From the NCBI GenBank assembly GCA_002471665.1, contig DKQK01000040.1:62001-126000 (forward strand): DNA of 64,000 bases, written 5' to 3'. Shown here one piece after another: positions 7,897 to 16,478 of the stretch. Position 1 is the stretch's first letter, and each line of letters opens with the position of its first letter. The translations under genes were made by a program, and so were the position numbers. This stretch comes from Gammaproteobacteria bacterium UBA7310. GTDB taxonomy: Bacteria; Pseudomonadota; Gammaproteobacteria; Pseudomonadales; Ketobacteraceae. The notes beneath the pieces are model-generated. The model searched no databases. It was not told the origin of the DNA and worked only from the letters and a program-made list of their open reading frames with translations.

Positions 7897-10392
7897 GTGA
7901 TTACAGCTCGTGATTTACCAGGGAGAGTTCGGGGCGGGGCACTATTCCTTGTCACCGTATTGGTGTTGTTTTACGGAAATCATCCTGTCGCAGCCGAACC
8001 GATGGGCAATAGCCACTATCCTGCGGCGTCCATTCCTCTGAAGGCAGATGGCTTTGATCTGGCGCCCTATTTGCTGTTCTGGCAGGATGAAGCGGAGGCC
8101 TCATTCGAGGATGCACTCCAGGCCGTCAAGGGGGGCCAGTTTCAGGCTTTGCCGCAGGTTACCCCCAATCTGGGGTTTCGTGATGGCAGTGTCTGGTTTT
8201 ATCTGGGATTGAGTAACCCCTATAACTATAAGCGCCTGGTTCTAATGGAGGTGGACTACGCCGTCCTGGATCAACTGGAAGTGTATTGCATTGGGCCGGA
8301 ACACGGGCCCATCTATTACCCGTCCGGAGATCATCTGCAGTATGAGAGCCGTCCCTTAAAGGTTCGCAACTTTGTGTTTCCCCTGGCCTTGGAGGCTTTT
8401 CAGAGTCTCCAGTGCCTGTTGCGGGTGGAGACCTCAACCAATCTGCTGCTGCCGATCCGTGCCTATGACAATCTGTCCTATATCGAGCAGTCCCACGTTT
8501 TGGAACGCATGTTGGGCGTTATGTATGGGGTAGCCGTAGCGTTGCTTATCTATAATCTGATCCAGTATTTTTTCACCAGAAAAATGGTGTTTTTCTATTT
8601 TTCATTGCATGTGCTGGGGGGGCTTTGTTACATGAGCTTCATGGATGGAACCCTCGCGCTCTACTGGATTAAATTGGAACTCCAGGATGTGGGCGTACCC
8701 ATTGCCATTTGTTTGGGTATTGGATCAGCTTTGCTTTTTTCCAATGAATTTCTGGAGTTAAAAAATTCCCACCCCCTGTGGTCCCGTATTGCAAATTACT
8801 TTGCCTATGCCGTGCTGTTGTTGTTTGTGCTATCGCTGTTTTCGACTCTCAGGCTGGCTCACATGCTGAGTGCCGGATTGACTCTGGCATTGTGTTGCTT
8901 TTTGCTGGCAGCAGGCATCCAGCGGGTGCTGGATGGGTTTGCCCCGGCCAGGGTGTACCTTCTAGGGTTTGGTACTGTGTTCCTGATGGTGATCTGGATT
9001 GTCCTTAATATATTCTTTTTGAAGGCCGATGTGCGATGGATCACCTATGGTGTGAATCTGGTGTGGATGTTTGAGCTGCTGGTGTTGTCGGTGGCCATCA
9101 GCGTGCGCATCAAGTCCATGGAAGTTGAGCAGGTGGATATGAACGAGCGTATGCGCTTGATCAAGGATGAGAGCCATACTAAAACGGAATTTCTGGCTAA
9201 GGTCAGTCACGAGATCCGAACGCCGATGAATGGTATGTTGGGGTTGGTTGAATTGATTCAGTCCACGCCTTTGAACAAGGATCAAAAACGTTATATCAAT
9301 GCCATACAGAACGCTGGTAAGGGGTTGCTGGAAGTGATCAATGACGTGCTGGATTTTTCCCGTATGGAAGCCGGTAAGATGGAATTATCCAATGAAAGGT
9401 TTCATTTACAGGAACTGTTGTCCGATGCCTGTTCCATATACGAGTTTGATGCCCGCAAAAAAGGCTTGGAATTGGGTTGTATTATAGCACCGGGTACCCC
9501 CCTGGAGCTGCTGGGTGACAATGTGCGTATTCGGCAAATTCTGTTGAATACGTTGTCCAATGCGTTGAAATACACCGACAAGGGATTCGTCCATATTAAT
9601 GTTCAGCTTACCGACCAGATTCATGATGACAAGTTAGTGCTGCGTTTTGAAGTGGAAGACTCGGGTATGGGCATTGCAGTGGAAGATCAAACCAAACTGT
9701 TTCAATCGTATTCCCAGGTTAACAGAATTCAAAAGACGTCGCGCTTCAGCACCGGGCTGGGGTTGTCGATCAGCCAACAGTTGGTTCATTTGATGGGTGG
9801 CGAAATGGGCGTGAAGAGTGAGCTCGGGGCGGGCTCTTGCTTTTGGTTTGATATACCCCTGACAATGCCCGATGCTGCCGATGTAGCAGATCGACCCATT
9901 GTGCTTGATGTGTTTGACGGGAATTTGCCTGAGCCGGATGAATCGAATGCTGTCCCCAATAGCGGATTACCCCCCACCTTTACAGGCACAAGCAGCGACT
10001 CTGAGCCACGCATTCTGTTGGTTGAAGATAACGATATCAATCAGTCGGTTATGATTGAGTTTTTGACTAAGATGGATATTACCCCTGAGTTGGCGGTCAA
10101 CGGGCGAGCCGCGGTAGAGCTGATCCAGCAGGAAGGCAGACAGTATGATTTGATCCTGATGGATTGTGAAATGCCGGTAATGGACGGCTATGAAGCGGCC
10201 GCCCGCATTGCGCGTTGGCAAAAAGCCAACGGGTGCAGGTTGACTCCGATTATTGCCCTGTCTGCCCACACCATGCACAAACATCGGGAAATGGCTCAGG
10301 ATGCGGGCATGGTGGACTTTCTCACCAAGCCTGTAACATCGGAGCAGCTGTTTACCAAACTGGCACGCTATCTTGAGCTATCGGTGTCCTGA
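7897..10392 (+). CDS. 7TMR-DISM hybrid sensor histidine kinase
   Basis: An 831-residue hybrid kinase. The frame is open from TTG 7822, but GTG 7897 is preferred because it gives a standard signal peptide (hydrophobic core 'ALFLVTVLVLF', cleavage after 'PVAA'). The next 130 residues resemble the 7TMR-DISM extracellular domain that senses small ligands, possibly carbohydrates. About seven membrane helices follow (about 200-410). The kinase core has the H-box 'SHEIRTPMNG' (phospho-acceptor His438), then an HATPase with 'LLNTLSNALKYTDKG' and 'STGLGLSISQQL'. The carboxyl receiver begins near 705 with the acceptor Asp756 in 'LMDCEMPVMDG'. The partner is not evident; the AraC gene 107 bp downstream has no receiver, so a direct link is unproven. 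Confidence 0.92.
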   Translation: MITARDLPGRVRGGALFLVTVLVLFYGNHPVAAEPMGNSHYPAASIPLKADGFDLAPYLLFWQDEAEASFEDALQAVKGGQFQALPQVTPNLGFRDGSVWFYLGLSNPYNYKRLVLMEVDYAVLDQLEVYCIGPEHGPIYYPSGDHLQYESRPLKVRNFVFPLALEAFQSLQCLLRVETSTNLLLPIRAYDNLSYIEQSHVLERMLGVMYGVAVALLIYNLIQYFFTRKMVFFYFSLHVLGGLCYMSFMDGTLALYWIKLELQDVGVPIAICLGIGSALLFSNEFLELKNSHPLWSRIANYFAYAVLLLFVLSLFSTLRLAHMLSAGLTLALCCFLLAAGIQRVLDGFAPARVYLLGFGTVFLMVIWIVLNIFFLKADVRWITYGVNLVWMFELLVLSVAISVRIKSMEVEQVDMNERMRLIKDESHTKTEFLAKVSHEIRTPMNGMLGLVELIQSTPLNKDQKRYINAIQNAGKGLLEVINDVLDFSRMEAGKMELSNERFHLQELLSDACSIYEFDARKKGLELGCIIAPGTPLELLGDNVRIRQILLNTLSNALKYTDKGFVHINVQLTDQIHDDKLVLRFEVEDSGMGIAVEDQTKLFQSYSQVNRIQKTSRFSTGLGLSISQQLVHLMGGEMGVKSELGAGSCFWFDIPLTMPDAADVADRPIVLDVFDGNLPEPDESNAVPNSGLPPTFTGTSSDSEPRILLVEDNDINQSVMIEFLTKMDITPELAVNGRAAVELIQQEGRQYDLILMDCEMPVMDGYEAAARIARWQKANGCRLTPIIALSAHTMHKHREMAQDAGMVDFLTKPVTSEQLFTKLARYLELSVS

Positions 10393-10499
10393 CATTTGGC
10401 AGTGTAGGTGAACACCCGTCGGTTCGACTTAATACTGTGTTAGACTGACCGGATAACACGATGCAGAACTGTCATTGGATTTGGTGACTTGAGCCTAAT

Positions 10500-11531
10500 A
10501 TGAAAGAACGATTGGTCCCGGCGGCAATCATTCCAGCCATCATGGACCTTGCCATAAAAAACCGTTTGAATATTGAAACGATCCTGTCTCGTGCCCGGGT
10601 TGATATTGCGGTAGAACAGAATTCGGGTGCGTTCCTCAGTGTCTCCCAGCAATTGAGAATTCTGGATGCCGCCTATGATGTTATGAACAACCCGGCGTTT
10701 GGTCTGCTGCTGGGGGAATCCATGCAGTACCATAGCCTGGATCTGGTGGGCCAGCTCATTGCAACCAGCCAGAATGTTCAAGAGGCATTGGATGAGTTGT
10801 TTCAGTTCAAGGATCTGGTCACGCCGTTTACACAATTTTCGCTGGACACCAACGGGCCCTATGCAGTGCTTTCCTATGATATCGAAAGTTCTTTAGTGGA
10901 AAGAAATCTTCATGTTCATTACGACCTGGTGGCCTCGACTATTGTTTCAGTTGCCAATGCGGTGATCGGTGCCGGCTTGCGCCTGAAGAAAGTCAGATTC
11001 GTGCATCAGCAGCCGGATTATCTGGAAGACTATCATCGTGTGTTCGGCAGACAGGTGGAATTTGGTTGCCAACGTAATGAGATTATCTTCGATCGCGCGC
11101 AACTGCAGGAGCCGCTGCTGACGTCGTACCCGGATTATCATGACGGGGTAAGGGCATTGGCCACTGAAAAGCTGAAATCCATTGAGAGCCGGGAGTCGCT
11201 TTCTGCCAAAGTAAGCTATTTCATCAGCAGCCACATGGGGGTATCTCCAACTTTGCTGGAGGATGTGGCTGAGCACTTTAATATGACGCCCCGAACCCTG
11301 CAGCGAAAACTGAAGCTGGAGAATACCTCTTTTGTTTTGATTCGCGATGAATGCCGGCACCGGCGCGCATTACGCGATCTGGCGGACCCAAGGGTTGAGG
11401 TGGATGGATTGGCAGAGACACTGGGGTTTTCTGATACCTCCAACTTTTATCACGCCTTTAAACGCTGGCAGGGGGTGTCGCCGGGGGCGTACCGCAAGCA
11501 GGCGTTGGGACAACGTGATGTGGATTCCTAG
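10500..11531 (+). CDS. AraC-family transcriptional regulator
   Basis: A 343-residue regulator with the amino-terminal 'arabinose-binding'-type ligand/dimerisation domain (the 'IPAIMDLAIKNRLNIETILSRARVDI' style opening, and 'SLDLVGQLIATSQNVQEALDELFQF'). It ends in a two-helix-turn-helix AraC DNA-binding domain (about 240-335; 'EDVAEHFNMTPRTLQRKLK' and 'TLGFSDTSNFYHAFKRWQGVSPGAYR'). Regulators of this class often control catabolic genes of hydrophobic substrates. It ends 8 bp from the convergent hoxW gene, so it is not in an operon with the hydrogenase. Its target is unknown; the hybrid kinase gene upstream and the hox operon are neighbours only. Confidence 0.92.
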   Translation: MKERLVPAAIIPAIMDLAIKNRLNIETILSRARVDIAVEQNSGAFLSVSQQLRILDAAYDVMNNPAFGLLLGESMQYHSLDLVGQLIATSQNVQEALDELFQFKDLVTPFTQFSLDTNGPYAVLSYDIESSLVERNLHVHYDLVASTIVSVANAVIGAGLRLKKVRFVHQQPDYLEDYHRVFGRQVEFGCQRNEIIFDRAQLQEPLLTSYPDYHDGVRALATEKLKSIESRESLSAKVSYFISSHMGVSPTLLEDVAEHFNMTPRTLQRKLKLENTSFVLIRDECRHRRALRDLADPRVEVDGLAETLGFSDTSNFYHAFKRWQGVSPGAYRKQALGQRDVDS

Positions 11532-11539
11532 GTTGCCGG

Positions 11540-12010
11540 TTAGTGCGGTTGTTCACTGGACAGCTTTGAGTGCAACAGATTTTTAGCCTCTTCGATCGCG
11601 TTTCGGGTTTGGTCCGACAGCGCAGCCCCCAGTTGAAATTGGTTACCGGTGATGCCCAGCAGATAACAGGGTGGGGCGTTTTTTTTCAGGGTGGTCTCAA
11701 ACAGAAACAGTAAACTTTCCGGTGTTACGCTGTGACTGGTGAACATGAGTTGGCTGCCGGTCTGTAACCTGCTCCAGCTTGTCGGGGATTCCTGATTCAG
11801 AACACAGTCTACGAATATGGCCATATCACAGCCGTCCAGATCGAAAATATGTTCCGGTTCCAGTTGGAAGTCGTAGATAAAACGGAAGCTCAGTTCTGCG
11901 TTCTGTTCTGCGGTACGGGTGAGGTTCTGTTCGGCCCACTGTTGCAGTATGTGGCCTGCTGCATCGTCACCCCGGTCCGGATTGCCAAAGAAAAAGACAC
12001 TAACCAGCAT
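11540..12010 (-). CDS. hoxW: Hydrogenase maturation protease (HoxW/HycI type, M52)
   Basis: Endopeptidase that removes the carboxyl extension of the [NiFe]-hydrogenase large subunit after nickel insertion. It is 156 residues from ATG 12010. That start is chosen over the upstream in-frame ATG at 12079 because it places the family motif 'FFGNPDRGDDAAG' right at the amino end, as in other M52 proteases. Metal-binding acidic residues are visible in 'NPDRGDD' and 'IFVDCVL', and a His in 'FTSHSVTPE'. It overlaps the end of hoxH by 11 bp, so it should be made together with its substrate. The HoxW name rests on the neighbouring hoxFUYH genes. Confidence 0.88.
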   Translation of the reverse strand: MLVSVFFFGNPDRGDDAAGHILQQWAEQNLTRTAEQNAELSFRFIYDFQLEPEHIFDLDGCDMAIFVDCVLNQESPTSWSRLQTGSQLMFTSHSVTPESLLFLFETTLKKNAPPCYLLGITGNQFQLGAALSDQTRNAIEEAKNLLHSKLSSEQPH

Positions 12011-13448
12011 TATGCAGCCGGCCGTCGCTGTTACGTTGCAGCGCACTGTGAATTTTTCCATCGGAGGTCTGCAGCTCAAGTCTCAGGGGCATCTTGCCGG
12101 CCGCATGGGTCGCACAGGAAAGGCAGGGATCGTAGGCTCGAATCACCACTTCAATCAAATTCAGGAGTTCCGGTGTCAGTTCTTTTCCAGTGAGGTGTTG
12201 TTGGGCCACTTTGCGAATGCTTTCATTCATTGCCTGATTGTTATTGGTGGTGGAAACAATCAGATTCGCCATGGTGACCTGGTCTTGCCCGTTGATCTCG
12301 TAATGATGAATCAGGGTGCCCCGCGGAGCTTCAATGACACCAATACCCTGCTGTTGCCTGGTGCCTTGGCCAAGCAGGTCATTGGAAAGCAGGGCCGGAT
12401 TGTGCAACAGGTTTTTGATCGCCTCCGCGCAATGCAAGGCTTCAATCATGCGCGCCCAGTGATAGGCCAGCGGGGAGTGCGCTGGCGCGCCCAGAGTGCT
12501 GACAAAGTCCTGCCGGCAGCGTTCCGCCCGGGGGGTGTCAATGTACCGGCAGACGTTGATTCTCGCCAGCGGGCCGACACGATACCATCCGGTTTCCGGT
12601 GTTAAGTGTGAGAGGTAGGGGAACTTCATGTAACTCCATGATTTCACCTGCTCACTCAGCAATGCACGGTATTGATCGCTGGGTTGGCGGCGGATTTCAT
12701 TTCCCCTGCGATCTATTATCCGGAGATCCCCATGGTAAAGCTCCAGTTGCCCCTTTTCACCGCTCAGTGCCATAAAGTTGGATTCTGTTGCGCCGAATGC
12801 CTCATGATAATCGCGATGGCTCAGAAAGAGGGTTTTGATGGTGGCAATGGTTGCCTCACACCACTCAATGATATCGTCCACCTGTGCTTTGAAGGGGGTG
12901 ATTTTGTCGGCGCTCAGTGGCGCGTTCATACCCCCGGGCACGGCGGCAATGCCATGAATGCGTTTGCCGGAAACCGCTTCAATGATTTGCTGTCCGAATT
13001 TTCGAATTCTTACGCCCTGTAGCGCCAGCGTCTGGTGATTCTGAATCAGTGCAACAATGTTGCGCCTGGCAATATCGCTGTCGAATCCAAACACCAGATC
13101 CGGGGCTGCAAGATGAAAGAAGTGCAGGGCGTGGGATTGCAGTACCTGCCCGAAGTGCATCAGTTTACGCAAGGCCAGCGCACCTTCGGTGAGTTGATCA
13201 ACACCGACGATCTGGTCGATGGCCTTGGCCGCCGCCAGATGGTGGCTCACCGGACAGATGCCGCATAAGCGTTGTACCACCAAAGGCAGCTCCCAGAAGG
13301 GCCTGCCCTGAATGAATTTCTCAAAGCCACGGAATTCAACAATGTGCAAACGGGCTTCGTTGATCTGATTGTTTTCATCCACCAGCAAAGTTACTTTGCC
13401 GTGGCCTTCTACCCGGGTAACAGGGTCGATGACGACACGCCGGTTCAT
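12000..13448 (-). CDS. hoxH: NAD-linked [NiFe] hydrogenase large subunit HoxH
   Basis: Catalytic subunit (482 residues) carrying the Ni-Fe site, where H2 is split or made. The opening 'IDPVTRVEGHGKV' is diagnostic. The amino-terminal cysteine pair is C62 and C65 in 'RLCGICPVSHH', and the carboxyl pair is C442 and C445 in 'DPCLSCATH', so all four Ni ligands are present. A 34-residue tail follows His448; such tails are cleaved by the dedicated protease encoded next (hoxW). Sequence type and partners (HoxY, HoxU, HoxF) point to a group 3d bidirectional soluble hydrogenase. The ATG at 13448 overlaps the hoxY stop. Confidence 0.95.
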   Translation of the reverse strand: MNRRVVIDPVTRVEGHGKVTLLVDENNQINEARLHIVEFRGFEKFIQGRPFWELPLVVQRLCGICPVSHHLAAAKAIDQIVGVDQLTEGALALRKLMHFGQVLQSHALHFFHLAAPDLVFGFDSDIARRNIVALIQNHQTLALQGVRIRKFGQQIIEAVSGKRIHGIAAVPGGMNAPLSADKITPFKAQVDDIIEWCEATIATIKTLFLSHRDYHEAFGATESNFMALSGEKGQLELYHGDLRIIDRRGNEIRRQPSDQYRALLSEQVKSWSYMKFPYLSHLTPETGWYRVGPLARINVCRYIDTPRAERCRQDFVSTLGAPAHSPLAYHWARMIEALHCAEAIKNLLHNPALLSNDLLGQGTRQQQGIGVIEAPRGTLIHHYEINGQDQVTMANLIVSTTNNNQAMNESIRKVAQQHLTGKELTPELLNLIEVVIRAYDPCLSCATHAAGKMPLRLELQTSDGKIHSALQRNSDGRLHNAG

Positions 13449-13990
13449 CAGTCAAACCTCCTGTTGGGGTAGTCCAGTTGCGGTGGCCTGCCTTCCAATA
13501 CAGCATTGATGATTTCCAGAAAGGCCGCCGCCGGAGGCGGGCAGCCGGGCAGGAAATAGTCCACCATGACTGCAGATTGAATCGGCAGGACCTTGTCCAG
13601 TAAGCGGGGTAATTCGGGATCGTTGGGAATCTGCGGGTCAACAACACCCAAGCCCCGGATATAGGATTCTTCCAGGCATTCCTGTAGCGAAAAATGATTG
13701 CGCATGGCGGGAACGCCGCCGTTGATGGCGCAGGCACCGACAGCAACCAGGATGGTGCAGTGGCGCCGGAATTGATGCAGAATTTCTTGGTTTTCCTCGT
13801 TGCATAACCCGCCTTCGATCAAGCCGATATCACAGTCCGATAGGGACTTGATATCGGTCAGCGGGGAGCGGTCGAATTCGATTTTTTCGATCAGGGGTAT
13901 GATGGCTTCATCCATATCAAGAAACGACATATGGCAGCCGAAACAGCCAGCCAGCGAACAGGTGGCAACTTTGAGCTTGGCCTGCTTCAT
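13448..13990 (-). CDS. hoxY: NAD-linked [NiFe] hydrogenase small subunit HoxY
   Basis: Electron-transfer subunit of the hydrogenase module, 180 residues, binding the [4Fe-4S] cluster proximal to the Ni-Fe site. Cysteines expected for the cluster are visible in 'CSLAGCFGCHMSF' (C16, C19), 'VGACAINGG' and 'LPGCPPPAAAF'. It is short and lacks the extra carboxyl cluster domain and Tat signal of membrane uptake hydrogenases, consistent with a cytosolic enzyme. It overlaps hoxU by 4 bp at its start and hoxH by 1 bp at its end, so the four structural genes are strongly coupled. Confidence 0.95.
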   Translation of the reverse strand: MKQAKLKVATCSLAGCFGCHMSFLDMDEAIIPLIEKIEFDRSPLTDIKSLSDCDIGLIEGGLCNEENQEILHQFRRHCTILVAVGACAINGGVPAMRNHFSLQECLEESYIRGLGVVDPQIPNDPELPRLLDKVLPIQSAVMVDYFLPGCPPPAAAFLEIINAVLEGRPPQLDYPNRRFD

Positions 13991-14715
13991 GAGGATCCGC
14001 CTCGCTCTTCTTTGCGCAGGTTGCCGATGTCATGGATGGGGTGGTGGTCATAGAGCCTTGTGCCGATCGGTTCCTGATAGTTGCCGGTTTTGGGAAGAAT
14101 GCAGCCCACCGGGCAGATATGAGCAGCGCGATCATCAGCACCGGCGTTGGTGTCGCCCAGCAGGCCACTTGGACTGCGAAAAACGAGTTGCGTGTTCTGG
14201 CCGCGGCCGGACAGAGTATAGATGGCTTTACCATCATATTCTGCCGACGCCCGGCCGCACAGATCGCATTGGATGCAGCGATCCCGGTCGATGAACAGAT
14301 CAGGATGGCTGCCATCGGTCTGGCGCTCTGGCATAAAGGGGTCGTAATGATAATGGGTCATACCGAGGTCGTAAGCCAGGGCCTGTAACTGGCAGTTACC
14401 ACTGGTTTCACAGGTGGGGCAATAGTGATTGCCTTCGGCAAACAGTAGCTGAATCAACCGCAAGCGGGCTTTTTGCAATTCAGGCGTATTGGATTGCACC
14501 ACCTGGTTTGATTCCGCCGGCTGAGTGCAGGCCGCGACCGTTTTGCCCTGGAGATGGACGATACACACACGACAGCTGCCGTGGGCAGAAAAATCCGGAT
14601 GGAAGCACAGGTGAGGTAGGTAAATACCGGCGCGCTGTGCCGCCTGCATAATGGTTTCTCCCTTTTCGAAGCAGACGCTGACACCGTCGAGGGAAAATTG
14701 CAGATCATTGCTCAT
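13987..14715 (-). CDS. hoxU: NAD-linked hydrogenase diaphorase subunit HoxU
   Basis: Iron-sulphur relay subunit (242 residues) connecting the HoxY hydrogenase side to the HoxF diaphorase side, homologous to the start of NuoG. An amino-terminal [2Fe-2S] ferredoxin fold is shown by C37, C48, C51 and C63. The next cluster region has H97 followed by C99, C102 and C108. A further [4Fe-4S] motif starts at C147-x2-C150-x2-C153 and is completed by the Cys in 'HICPVGC' near residue 197. All expected ligand groups are present. The gene overlaps hoxF by 11 bp and hoxY by 4 bp. Confidence 0.95.
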   Translation of the reverse strand: MSNDLQFSLDGVSVCFEKGETIMQAAQRAGIYLPHLCFHPDFSAHGSCRVCIVHLQGKTVAACTQPAESNQVVQSNTPELQKARLRLIQLLFAEGNHYCPTCETSGNCQLQALAYDLGMTHYHYDPFMPERQTDGSHPDLFIDRDRCIQCDLCGRASAEYDGKAIYTLSGRGQNTQLVFRSPSGLLGDTNAGADDRAAHICPVGCILPKTGNYQEPIGTRLYDHHPIHDIGNLRKEERGGSS

Positions 14716-16387
14716 GGGCAGGCTCCCGTTGTAACAGGTTTAACACCGGCAGCCCTGCGGTTTTGCCCAGGCCGCAGTGACTGCTGTGCTGCATCAATTG
14801 CACCAGTTCCTGCATGTCTTCTCGGCTCTTGGCCTGCAGTGCGGGGTTGTGCTCGTACTGGTCCAGCAACTGATCAAGGGCGACGGTGCCCGCCCGGCAG
14901 GGCGTGCAAAAGCCGCAGCTTTCATGGCGAAAGAAGCGGGTAAAATGACGAGTGATGTTCACTATTGAGCGATCTTTATTGAACACCATGACTGAACCGC
15001 CACGGCCCGGGTTTTCGAAATCCAGCGGGGTATCGAATTGGTCCTCGAAAAACAGCGCACCGGAGGGGCCACCGATTTGTGCGCACAGCGTGTTGTGGGC
15101 GCCACTCAATTCCAGCAGGGTTCGCAGGCTACTGCCTTGCGCCAGTTCATACAGGCCAGGCTGTCTGCAGTCGCCGGAAACGCTGTGCAAACGGCTGCCC
15201 CGGCTTTTTTCGTTGCCTGTGTTTTTAAACGCGGCACTGCCCTGTTGTAGTATGTAGGTGGCGCAGACAAAGGTTTCCACATTGTTGACAACGGTAGGCT
15301 TGCCAAACAACCCCACTGTGCCGGGAAACGGTGGTTTATTGCGGGGAATTCCCCGTTTGCCTTCCAGTGACTCAAGCATGGCGGATTCTTCTCCGCAGAT
15401 ATAGGCACCGGCCCCCAGGTGAAGCTCGATATCAAAATCCTGCCCCAGGTCGCCGCTGTCACGCCAGCGCCGCAAACAACGTTCCAGATGGGTATAAAGA
15501 TATACGTACTCACCGCGCAGATAAATGAATCCTGCTTGGGCTCCGACTGCCAGGGCCGCGATCACCATGCCCTCAATCATCTGATCAGCCTGTTCAGTCA
15601 GGTAGAAGCGATCCTTGAACGTTCCCGGTTCACCTTCATCGGCGTTACAGGTAATGTATTTGACCGGTTCAGCCTGTTGTTTGCACCAGTGCCATTTGAA
15701 GGCGGTGGGAAAGCCGGCACCACCCAGGCCCCGCAAACCCGCCTCGCCGATCCGATCAATGATTTGATCCCCGGTCATCCCGCGGGCCTGTGTCAGGGCC
15801 TTGCCCCTTTGATAGGGATAGGAAGTGAGTGGGCCTTTATGGTGCACCCGATTATCCACCGCGAACCAGGATCGGGGCCACTTCTGCAGGGGCACCCTGT
15901 TGATGATCAGCGCACAGAGCTCGTCCAGATTATGGGGGCCAAGGTGCGTCACCGGAAAACCGTTCACCAGTAACGAGACGGGGTGGTCGCTCAGTCCGAT
16001 ACAGGATGTCGTGTCAATACGGCAATCGGCGGAGCACAGCCTGTGCGTTAAGCTTTCCTGTAAAGATGTCAGCCCGGCATGGCGTTCAACGATGTTGTCA
16101 GCCAGTCGCAGGTGATAGCGGGGGGGCTTGTCCTGCTCCAGAAAAAAATAAAAGGACATCAAGGCACGAATATCGGTTAACGCAACCCCGGACTTTTGAG
16201 ACAGCCATTCCTGCATGGGATTGGTTACGGCGCCGAAGCGCAGTTGCAGCAGCACCAGGCTTTGCAGAATGCGTTCGGGCGAAAACGGATGCGGGTGTTG
16301 TTGCAATAACATCTGCTCCGCCCGTTCGGTATTCCAATCCGGAAATGTGCTGTTGGGTACCAGCCACTCAGTGTCTCGTTTTAGCAA
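14705..16387 (-). CDS. hoxF: NAD-linked hydrogenase diaphorase subunit HoxF
   Basis: NAD(H)/FMN-binding subunit of 560 residues, a fusion of a NuoE-like part (about 1-150) and a NuoF-like part. The FMN/NAD region shows 'GLRGLGGAGFPTAFKW' and 'CNADEGEPGTFKDR'. The [4Fe-4S] ligands are in 'ESCGFCTPCRAGT' and 'HCGLGK'. In the NuoE-like part three of the four usual [2Fe-2S] ligands appear replaced: alignment by eye gives Ala96, Glu101, Cys129 and Ser133 at the four positions. The start is a TTG at 16387 with a GAGG about 12 nt upstream; an in-frame stop lies five codons further up, so no ATG start is available. This is the first hox gene, 91 bp after glk on the same strand. Confidence 0.94.
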   Translation of the reverse strand: MLKRDTEWLVPNSTFPDWNTERAEQMLLQQHPHPFSPERILQSLVLLQLRFGAVTNPMQEWLSQKSGVALTDIRALMSFYFFLEQDKPPRYHLRLADNIVERHAGLTSLQESLTHRLCSADCRIDTTSCIGLSDHPVSLLVNGFPVTHLGPHNLDELCALIINRVPLQKWPRSWFAVDNRVHHKGPLTSYPYQRGKALTQARGMTGDQIIDRIGEAGLRGLGGAGFPTAFKWHWCKQQAEPVKYITCNADEGEPGTFKDRFYLTEQADQMIEGMVIAALAVGAQAGFIYLRGEYVYLYTHLERCLRRWRDSGDLGQDFDIELHLGAGAYICGEESAMLESLEGKRGIPRNKPPFPGTVGLFGKPTVVNNVETFVCATYILQQGSAAFKNTGNEKSRGSRLHSVSGDCRQPGLYELAQGSSLRTLLELSGAHNTLCAQIGGPSGALFFEDQFDTPLDFENPGRGGSVMVFNKDRSIVNITRHFTRFFRHESCGFCTPCRAGTVALDQLLDQYEHNPALQAKSREDMQELVQLMQHSSHCGLGKTAGLPVLNLLQREPAHEQ

Positions 16388-16478
16388 AATGATGCGGCCT
16401 CATTGACTCTGAATACGTAGGGTAACAAGGGTGACAGGGTAAATGAAGCTAACCGGTATGAATAGTGTGTGAATGTTC

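Noticed and set aside
10500..11531. The AraC regulator as the dedicated hydrogenase activator
   Set aside because: It is convergent with hoxW and carries no link beyond proximity, so the claim is not supported.
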